Below, in pieces: positions 1 to 6,205 of a stretch of DNA of 6,205 bases. Position 1 is the stretch's first letter, and every line of letters begins with the position of its first letter. The notes below the pieces were generated by a model. It worked only from the letters and a program-made list of their open reading frames with translations. It was not told where the DNA came from and ran no database searches. The translations under genes were made by a program, and so were the position numbers. Where the stretch lies: NCBI GenBank assembly GCA_003497555.1, contig DNNS01000267.1:307-6511 (forward strand), in the 5' to 3' direction. Source of the DNA: Spirochaetia bacterium. Its GTDB lineage: Bacteria > Spirochaetota > UBA12135.

Positions 1-753
1 ACTTTTTTTGAAATGATTACTATGAGCCAGGCGCGCCGTGATGCCGGGCAGGTTTCTTATGACTGGATTTTATCAGGCGGCGAAGAGCTTACCCCAGCCC
101 TGTTCGGAAAAATTAAAAAATATTTTAATGTAAAAAATATTGTAAATATTTACGGACCCACCGAGGCTACCATTAACAGCACCTGTTTTATTGCCGGTGA
201 AATAGGCGATGTAAAAACAGTTCCTATCGGCAGGCCTTTTCCAGGTTATCAAATTTACATTCTTGATAATGAAAAAAAACCGGTAAAACCGGGAGAGACC
301 GGCGAAATATATATCGGCGGAGCAGGCCTGGCCCAAGGATATCTTAACCGCGAAGAACTTACCAGGGAAAAATTTATTTCCAACCCTTTTGTTCCCGGGA
401 CTTTAATATACAAAAGCGGCGATCTGGGCAGAATGACAGCTGATGGCAATATTGAGTATTTGGGCCGTATTGACCGGCAGGTGAAAGTACGCGGTTATCG
501 TATGGAACTTGGCGAAATAGAAGCGGCTGCCGGAAATTTTCCTCCGGTAGCGATAGCTGCTGCGGAGGTAAAATCAATAAATAATGAAAATAAAATCTGT
601 CTATATGTGGTATCCGAAGAGCAGGTTTCTACCGGCGCTCTCATGCGCTATTTAAAAACCTGCCTGCCCGGCTATATGCTGCCTGATGCCATAATGCAGA
701 TGGTAAAACTGCCTCTTACCGCTTCCGGTAAAATTGACCGTTCTGCCCTGCCT
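1..753 (+). other. Adenylation domain A-I, C-terminal half (motifs A5-A10)
   Basis: This is the last part of an amino-acid-activating domain (about residues 1-251); motifs A1-A4 lie left of the window. Readable motifs are A5 YGPTEAT (151-171), A6 GEIYIGGAGLAQGYL (301-345), A7 YKSGDLG (409-429, Ser where Thr is usual), A8 starting GRIDRQVKVRGYR (463 onward), A9 LPGYMLP (664-684) and A10 PLTASGKIDR (712-741), which holds the catalytic lysine at 730-732. Aligned by motif to GrsA, the visible pocket positions are L299 (70-72), G301 (76-78), I322 (148-150), I330 (172-174), N331 (175-177) and K517. Positions 235, 236, 239 and 278 are missing, so the substrate cannot be read in full, but the visible part almost equals that of A-II. 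A similar polar side chain (Gln/Glu type) is inferred. Confidence 0.95.
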
Positions 754-3700
754 GTACCGCATATGCCAAAAGCTTCCGGTAAAAATTATTCAGCGCCCCG
801 TATGTCTGCGGAAAAAAAACTCGCGGTTATCTGGCAGGAATCTTTAGGACTGGAAAAAATCGGTATTACTGATAATTTTTTTGATTTGGGAGGAAATTCC
901 CTGAATGCCGTTCGTACGGTTTCCCTGATCTGCCGGGAATTCGAAATTGATCTTTCCATCAGAACCCTGTTTGAAAATCCTACAATAGAAAAGCTTGCTC
1001 CTGCCCTGGCCTCGGCCCAAAAGAAAGCGTATATTGATATATCGGAAACCGGGACAAGGGAATATTATCCGGCATCCTGGGCGCAGAAAGCTTTATACGC
1101 TATTGCCCAATATGATAAAAAAAGTGTTGTATATAATATTCCGGTTTTATATGCCGTATCCGGCAGGCTTGATGTCAGCAGGGCCGAAGAAGCCTTTAAA
1201 GCTGTTGTGCAGAAACACGAATCCCTGCGCACCGGTTTTGGTATAATTGGCGGAGAAATTGTCCAGAAAGTAAATACCTGCCCGGATTTTGATTTTTTAT
1301 ATGAAGAAAAAAATATTACTCCTGATCTGGCTGCGGAATATTCGGTTAAATCCTTTGATCTTGAAAAAGGCCCTTTGTTCAGGGTAAACATTATTAAAAC
1401 CGGGGAACAAAAATATTTATTATACATGGACATGCATCATATTATTGCCGACGGATTTTCCGTTGAGTTTATAATCGAAGATTTTATGGCATATTACAAG
1501 CATGGCAGGCTCGAAGGCAGCGCTGTACAGTTTAAGGATTTTACCGTGTGGCAGAACAGTGCGGCCGGCGAAGAGCATATAAAAAAAGCCGAAACCTGGT
1601 GGCGTAATGTTTTCTCCGGGCCGGTACCCAGGCTTAATCTGCAGACTGATTTTGCACGGCCTGCCATACAGAGCTTTGACGGGGCAGTGGAAGAATTTTC
1701 CATTGATGAAAATACAGCCGCGAGAATAAAAAAAATATGCTCTGAATATAACTGCACTATATACATATTTCTGCTGGCTGTTTTTAATATTCTATTAATG
1801 AAATATACCCGGCAAAAGGATATTATAGTCGGAACCGTGGCGGCCGGCAGAACGCAAGCTTCCCTGAAAAAGACCGTTGGCATGTTTGTAAATACCCTGG
1901 CTATACGCTCCCTGATTGACGAAGAAAAACCTTTTACGGATTTTCTGGAAACTGTAAAAAACTCCAGTCTCTTAGCGCTTGAAAACCAGGATTTTCCATT
2001 TGATCGGTTAGCCGCCTTTGCCGAAACCAGGCGCGACCCCGGCAGGCATCCGGTTTTTGATGTGATGTTTGTATTTCAGAACATTGACGAGTCTGTTCTC
2101 GCGCTTGAAGATCTTGATATAAAGTCTCTGGAAATTACATCCTCTATTTCCAAATTCGACCTTACTTTTACAGCCCAGGAAAAAAACTCCGCCATTCTGT
2201 GCTCAGCGGAATACTGCACAAAACTCTTTAAAAAACAGACTGTGGCGCGTATGTGCGTTCATTTCGTGCAGATTGTGAAAACGGTAATTAATAATCCCCT
2301 GTCAGCCGTGAAGAATATACGCGTGCTTGAAGAAAAAGAACTCGCTGTCCTGCTGCATAAATTTAATAATACCGAAACCTGGTTTCCTCATCAGAAAACT
2401 CTGTCCATGCTTTTTGAGGAACAATCGGCGCTTACTCCCGGGCTTGCTGCTGTTGTATTTAACGGGCAGGTTCTTTCCTACCGCACGCTTAATGAAAAAG
2501 CCAACCGGCTGGCGCATTTTCTGCTTAAAAATAATTTTGGGCCGGGAATGCTTGCTGCCCTGATGCTTGATCGTTCTCTTGAGACAGTGATCTGCATATT
2601 GGCTGTACTGAAAACCGGAGCGGCTTATATGCCTCTTGACCCTAAATTCCCTGAAGATCGCCTGTCTTTTATGCTCTCGAACCGGCAGATAAAACTCATT
2701 ATCACCCATGAATGGTACAGAAAAAAAACAGCGGATTTTAAGCAGAACAAAATATTTATTTCCGAACAGCAGAACAAATGGGACGCGGAAAACTTTTCCA
2801 ATCCTTCTGCCGCAGGCTGCAGCGATGAACTTGCTTATGTAATTTATACCTCCGGATCTACAGGACAACCCAAGGGAGTAAAAATCAGCCAGCGCGCCGC
2901 ATGCAATCTGGTATGGGCATGTAAAAGCAGATTTTCCTATCAGACCGGGCAGAAACATGTGCTTACCGCCCCGTATTTTTTTGACGCTTCCGTACAACAG
3001 ATTTTTACGCCTTTAATTACCGGAGGGGAACTGCACATTCTGCCCGGAGAAATTCTTTCCATTCCTGATGATTTTATAACCTATCTTAATAAAAATCTGA
3101 TAAAGGTAATAGACAGTGTCCCCTCCTTTATCAAAATGCTGGTGATGAGCAGCCGGGCAGGGGAACTTAAACATCATCAATACGACATGCTGCTTTTAGG
3201 CGGAGAAATTTTTCCTGTGGAGCTTTATAATAAAATAAAGGAATTTTTTTCTGTCACCCGCATTTACAATATTTACGGGCCTACCGAAGCAACGGTTAAC
3301 AGCGCAAGTTTTGACTGCTCCCCGCATGAAGAATATTCCAAGATTTCCATCGGTACGCCTTTTCCCAATTACCGGATCTATATACTGGACGAAAACCTGG
3401 AGCCTGTGCCCGTGGGAATATGCGGCGAAATATATATCAGCGGAGCAGGGCTGGCGGACGGCTATCTTGATAATGATGAACTGACAAAAAAATATTTTAT
3501 CGATAATCCTTTTCTGCCGGGCTCCAAAATGTATAAAACCGGAGACCTCGGTGAATGGCATGAAAGCGGTATAATCTTTCACAGGGGCCGTACTGACAGC
3601 CAGCTTAAAATCAGAGGCTACAGAATAGAGCCCGGGGAAATTGAAGAGGTATTAAAAAATTATCCCGGACTGGAAGAAGGAATTATTGCCGCTGAAGAAT

Positions 3701-6205
3701 TTGAAAACGGCGAGAGCGCGCTTTATGCCTTTTATAAAAGCGCCGGGGAAATTAATATTTCCGCCTTGCGCACCTTTCTGCAGAAAAAACTTCCGGCCTA
3801 TATGCTGCCTGCCGGATTTTACCGTATTCATGAAATACCGCTTACCGCTACCGGTAAAATCGACAGAAAAAAGCTGGTTAAAAACCGGGATCTCTCTGCC
3901 GGAAGTGCGGATTATACTCCGCCGAAAAACAATCTTGAAAAAAAAATTGCTTCAATATGGGAAGAAGCGCTGCATGTAAAAAACATCAGCAGGACGGAAA
4001 ATTTTTTCAATTTGGGCGGGAATTCCCTGAGCGCGGTAAGCATCATAGCTGCCCTTAAAAATGAAATGCCGGCCGGACTCGGCCTGCGGGAAATGTTTAA
4101 TAATCCTACAATTGCCGAACTTGCGCTGTTTATTGAAAATAACGCCCATGCCATATCTGTGTCATTAAAACATGCTCCGAAAATGGAATATTATCCTGCC
4201 GGTTCCGCACAGAAAAGGCTTTTTGCCCTGCAGGAGCTTAATCCCGGAAACATTATTTATAATATCCCCACGTTTTTTATTCTGAAAGGTAAAGTCAATC
4301 CTGAAAAGCTAAAAAAAGCCTTTCAGGCGGTTATTGAAAAACACGAAGCCCTGCGTACTGCATTTTTTATCCAAGATGGAAACGTTGTGCAGAAAATCCA
4401 TAATACGGTCTCTTTTGTGCCGGAATACGAGGAAAACAGCGCTCCGTTTTCCGTGACCGGAGAAAAGTTTGTGCGTCCTTTTACGTTTGAATCCGCTCCG
4501 CTTTTCCGGGTAAAAATTGTAAAACAAGACAGTAACACTTTTCTTCTGCTTACGGATATTCATCACATTATTGCCGATGGCATATCCGTGGATATTATCA
4601 TGCGCGATTTCATGGATGCACTCGGCGATTTGTATCTTTCGCCCTGCGACTGGCAATATAAGGATTATGCCTGGATGGAGCAGAACTTTCTGCAGCAGGA
4701 TGCCAAACAGATTAGGGAAAAATACTGGCTTGATACTTTTCAGGGCAGTATTCCTTTACTTGACATTATTCCGGATTATCCGCGTCCTCCTGTGCAAAGC
4801 TATACAGGCGCATATCTTAATTTTACAATTGAGGAACAGCTTGGTTCCGGCCTCAGACTGCTCTGCCGTAAATATGACACAACCATGAACACGCTTTTAT
4901 TCGCGGCCTTTAACCTGCTGCTCTCATTTTTAAGCGGGCAGGATGATGTTATAGCCGGCATGCTTGCCGGGGAGCGCAAGCGCCCGGAATTCCGGAATAC
5001 AGTGGGCATGTTTCTTAAAACCCTGCCCATACGTTCGGGGATTGTTCGCGATGAATCTTTCAGCGTTTTTCTTTTACGCCTGAAAAAGAGGCTGCTTGAT
5101 GCGCATGAAAACAGCGATTATCCTTTTGAAGAACTGGTGGAAAAGCTTGAGATCAAACGCGATCTGTCGCGTAATCCCCTGTTTGATGTTCTGTTTGTTT
5201 TTCAGAATATGGAAGAAGTCAATCTGACAATACCGGGAACAGAAATAGTTTTTCAGTCTCCGGAAAGCCGTGTATCAAAATTTGATTTTACTCTTACCGC
5301 CTGGGAAAGTGAAATAATAAATTTTGAAATTGAATACTGCACGGATTTGTTTTCGCCCGGGCGCATAAGAGAGTTTGGAGAAACATATATTAATATTCTA
5401 ATGCAGATTGAAAAAAATCCGGAAGTATTGTTAAAGGATATGGATATGCTTCCGGCCCGGGAAAAAATCCGGATTCTGGAGATGGGCCGCGGCAAAAAAT
5501 ATGATTTTACTGATCAGCAGTCTGTCTGTTATTTTGAAGAACTGGCGAAAAATTTTCCATTTAAGACCGCATTGCAGCAGGATGACAAACAGATAAATTA
5601 TCAAGAACTTAATTCCCGCGCCAATCAATATGCGCATTTTTTTATTTCCCGCAATCTGCATACACAGAAAAAAATCGCCCTGCTGGCTGATAAATCCATA
5701 GAATATACAGCGCTGCTTCTTGGTATTCTGAAAACAGGCTGCATCTATGTGCCTCTTGATCCGGATTATCCGGAATCAAGGCTTAAATACATGCTTGATG
5801 ACTGCCGGGCTGACAGCTTGATTAGTCAGATTAAATACAAAGAAAAAGCCGGCGCTTTATGCGCAGAGTGTTTTTATTTTGATGAAAACACAGAAGCGCT
5901 CCCGGGTTACAGTACGGTTAATCCTGATCAGAAAACCCGGGCTGATGATATAGCCTATATTATGTATACTTCGGGATCCACAGGCGGCCCCAAAGGCGTA
6001 ATGACCCAGCATAGATCTCTGCTGAACCGCGCATTCTGGATGAAAGAAGAATTTACATTTTCAGAGCATGCACTCTGGGGGGCCAAGACATCAGTAAGTT
6101 TTGTTGATTCCATCTGGGAACTGCTGGGTACTTTACTTTGCGGCATTGAAAGCTTTATTTTTCCGCCGGAAGCGCTTAAAGACGGCAGAATGCTGCTTGA
6201 GGCCG
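1..6205 (+). CDS. Multimodular non-ribosomal peptide synthetase, internal fragment (A-PCP-C-A-PCP-C-A), open at both ends
   Basis: Frame +1 is open through the whole window with no stop codon, giving 2068 residues of one polypeptide; neither start nor stop is present. The product is a cytosolic megasynthase that activates amino acids as aminoacyl-AMP, tethers them to phosphopantetheine arms on carrier domains and condenses them into a peptide. Domain order is A (C-terminal half), PCP, C, A, PCP, C, A (N-terminal half). The two carrier serines are 1042 residues apart, the usual length of a minimal C-A-PCP module. All core motifs of the complete module can be read in order, with no frameshift. 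No tailoring domain (epimerase, methyltransferase, thioesterase) is inserted. Loading and release domains, the phosphopantetheinyl transferase and any MbtH partner must lie outside. The product is not identifiable from this fragment. The NRPS assignment itself is certain. Confidence 0.98.
301..332 (+). repeat. Inter-module DNA repeat, copy 1 (A6 region of A-I)
   Basis: These 32 bases encode the start of motif A6 (GEIYIGGAGLA) and match 3424-3455 in A-II at 30 of 32 positions, counted by hand. The shared codons include free choices such as ata-tat-atc and gga-gca, so the identity exceeds what the protein alone requires. It is a diverged copy within a duplicated module, not an independent element. 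Confidence 0.7.
784..1020 (+). other. Peptidyl carrier domain PCP-I
   Basis: This is a thiolation domain of about 75 residues directly after A-I. It holds the growing chain on a 4'-phosphopantetheine arm attached to the serine of FFDLGGNSL (877-903); that serine codon is 898-900, residue 300. Helix I is recognisable as the stretch around AEKKLAVIWQESLGL, and the following TLFENPTIEKLA segment is the usual end of the fold. The residue before the serine is Asn, where His or Asp is usual. The next domain is a condensation domain with no epimerase between them, so the chain it donates is inferred to end in an L residue. Confidence 0.95.
1063..2352 (+). other. Condensation domain C-II (LCL-like)
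   Basis: It forms the peptide bond between the chain on PCP-I (donor) and the aminoacyl group on PCP-II (acceptor). At about 430 residues it has the usual family length. Motifs seen are C1 SWAQKALYAI (1075-1104), C2 KHESLRTGF (1213-1239), C3 HHIIADG (1435-1455, catalytic second His at 1438-1440), C4 FKDFTVW (1531-1551), C5 TVGMFVNTLAIR (1873-1908), C6 ENQDFPFDRL (1981-2010) and C7 RHPVFDVMF (2044-2070). The C1 pattern AQKxL fits the LCL class rather than DCL or starter domains; this class call is by eye. In C1 the usual Arg of AQKR is Ala, and C7 is looser than the RNPLFDV form seen in C-III. The active-site motif is intact, so activity is expected. The C-A linker follows at about 2320-2400. 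Confidence 0.94.
2401..3885 (+). other. Adenylation domain A-II, complete, predicted Gln/Glu-type pocket
   Basis: This complete domain activates an amino acid with ATP and loads it on PCP-II. Motifs in order are A1 LSYRTLNEKAN (2473-2505), A2 LKTGAAYMPLD (2608-2640), A3 YTSGSTGQPKG (2845-2877, phosphate loop), A4 FDASVQQ (2980-3000), A5 YGPTEAT (3274-3294), A6 GEIYISGAGLADGYL (3424-3468), A7 YKTGDLG (3532-3552), A8 GRTDSQLKIRGYR (3586-3624), A9 LPAYMLP (3790-3810) and A10 PLTATGKIDR (3838-3867, catalytic Lys at 3856-3858). By motif alignment to GrsA the ten pocket residues are D235, A236, Q239, D278, L299, G301, I322, V330, N331 and K517. From memory the glutamine code of lichenysin synthetase is DAQDLGVVDK and the glutamate code of several Bacillus synthetases is DAKDLGVVDK. 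This pocket differs from the former only at 322 (I for V) and 331 (N for D). Gln is the best guess and Glu the alternative; specificity is inferred, the domain is not in doubt. Confidence 0.96.
3424..3455 (+). repeat. Inter-module DNA repeat, copy 2 (A6 region of A-II)
   Basis: This is the partner of the repeat at 301-332, with two mismatches. Flanking DNA diverges on both sides, although shorter matches recur at other motifs, for example around the A9 codons at 673-685 and 3799-3811. It marks common ancestry or past exchange between the A domains of modules I and II. Confidence 0.7.
3913..4140 (+). other. Peptidyl carrier domain PCP-II
   Basis: This is the thiolation domain that closes the complete module. 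The phosphopantetheine attachment serine is codon 4024-4026 in FFNLGGNSL (4003-4029). It begins after the YTPPKNNLEKKIASIWEEAL helix and ends with the MFNNPTIAELALFIENN segment. Two positions of the core motif are unusual: Asn replaces the common Asp in FFDLGG, and Asn replaces His/Asp before the serine (the latter shared with PCP-I). It accepts the residue from A-II and, after extension by C-II, donates to C-III. An A9 homopolymer lies in its first helix (3938-3946), in frame. Confidence 0.95.
4189..5460 (+). other. Condensation domain C-III (LCL-like) with altered C4/C5 motifs
   Basis: It would join the chain on PCP-II to the residue loaded by module III. Motifs seen are C1 GSAQKRLFAL (4201-4230), C2 KHEALRTAF (4339-4365), C3 HHIIADG (4561-4581, catalytic second His at 4564-4566), C4 YKDYAWMEQ (4657-4683), C5 TVGMFLKTLPIR (4999-5034), C6 HENSDYPFEEL (5104-5136) and C7 RDLSRNPLFDVLF (5158-5196). 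C1, C2, C3 and C7 match the LCL class well. In C4 the tryptophan is one position early compared with the usual YxDYAxWQ, and in C5 Lys (5017-5019) replaces the nearly constant Asn of MFVNTL. Spacing from C3 to C4 equals that of C-II (25 residues between ADG and the C4 start), so the change is not due to an indel. It is probably active because the HHxxxDG motif is intact. Confidence 0.94.
5521..6205 (+). other. Adenylation domain A-III, N-terminal half (motifs A1-A4), atypical FVDS pocket
   Basis: This is the first half of a third adenylation domain; A5-A10 and its carrier lie beyond the right edge. Motifs are A1 INYQELNSRAN (5593-5625), A2 LKTGCIYVPLD (5728-5760), A3 YTSGSTGGPKG (5965-5997) and A4 SFVDSIWELLG (6097-6129). 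Aligned without gaps to the common KTPFSFDVSVWE form, KTSVSFVDSIWE (6085-6120) gives V235, D236 and W239. The aspartate that normally holds the alpha-amino group is therefore absent from position 235 and an Asp sits one place on. From memory, a code beginning V-D-W is reported for beta-alanine-activating domains such as that of the bleomycin synthetase. A beta-amino acid or other non-standard substrate is inferred, but seven pocket positions are out of view, so this is tentative. Confidence 0.93.

Noticed and set aside
1..60. Possible gene start at the early ATG codons (13-15 or 22-24)
   Set aside because: The frame is already inside an adenylation domain there; motifs A1-A4 must lie upstream, so these are internal methionines.
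1435..1455. Possible epimerization domain, because these also carry HHxxxDG
   Set aside because: The downstream motifs are those of condensation domains (VGMFVNTL, FPFD, FDVMF), and the domain sits between a PCP and an A domain as a C domain should. The same holds for 4561-4581.
995..1883. Other short frames on either strand (for example 995-1246 +, 1065-1433 -, 1494-1883 -)
   Set aside because: All overlap the NRPS frame, carry no family motif and have no independent ribosome binding site or spacing that would support a separate gene.
1063..2352. Possible heterocyclization (Cy) domain
   Set aside because: Cy domains replace HHxxxDG with DxxxxDxxS; both C domains here have intact HHIIADG.
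2302..2997. A 231-codon open frame on the minus strand
   Set aside because: It lies wholly opposite well-supported C-II/A-II coding sequence with readable A1-A4 motifs. Its translation shows no recognisable domain and is rich in Lys, Arg and Phe, as expected from the antisense of this codon usage.
3232..3255. T7 runs (also at the window start and near 5637-5643) as intrinsic terminators
   Set aside because: They are in-frame Phe codons and I see no GC-rich hairpin directly before them.
5440..5530. Possible protein end or gene boundary between C-III and A-III
   Set aside because: The frame continues without a stop through an ordinary C-A linker into clear A1 and A2 motifs.

Overview
The whole window is the interior of one very large bacterial gene on the + strand. 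Reading frame +1 is open from base 1 to base 6205 (2068 complete codons plus one base) with no stop, and it runs off both edges. It encodes part of a modular non-ribosomal peptide synthetase (NRPS). In order it holds the C-terminal half of an adenylation domain (A-I), a carrier domain (PCP-I), a complete C-A-PCP module (C-II, A-II, PCP-II), a condensation domain (C-III) and the N-terminal half of a third adenylation domain (A-III). No start codon, stop codon, promoter, terminator, tRNA, rRNA, mobile element, CRISPR array or intergenic gap lies in the window.

The domains act as an assembly line. A-I would load its amino acid on PCP-I. C-II would join the chain on PCP-I to the amino acid loaded by A-II on PCP-II. 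C-III would pass the chain on to the residue chosen by A-III, whose carrier lies beyond the right edge. There is no epimerization, methylation, cyclization or thioesterase domain in the window. Both condensation domains carry intact HHxxxDG motifs and look like the LCL class, so residues I and II are inferred to stay in the L form. The A-II binding-pocket residues read D-A-Q-D-L-G-I-V-N-K, close to known glutamine/glutamate codes. The readable part of A-I (L-G-I-I-N-K) is nearly the same, which hints at two like residues in a row. A-III is different: its A4 motif is FVDS, so the usual aspartate that binds the alpha-amino group is displaced, as in some A domains that take beta-amino acids.

The organism cannot be named from this window. 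Base composition is moderately AT-leaning, ATA and TTA codons are frequent, and A/T homopolymers are common inside codons. This argues against high-GC producers such as Streptomyces or myxobacteria. The condensation-domain start motifs (YYPAxxAQK...) recall Bacillus/Clostridia-type synthetases, so a Firmicute or another mid-to-low-GC anaerobe is a reasonable but weak guess. The architecture is that of an ordinary NRPS. The points worth a second look are the substrate pockets, especially A-III, and several departures from core motifs in the condensation and carrier domains.
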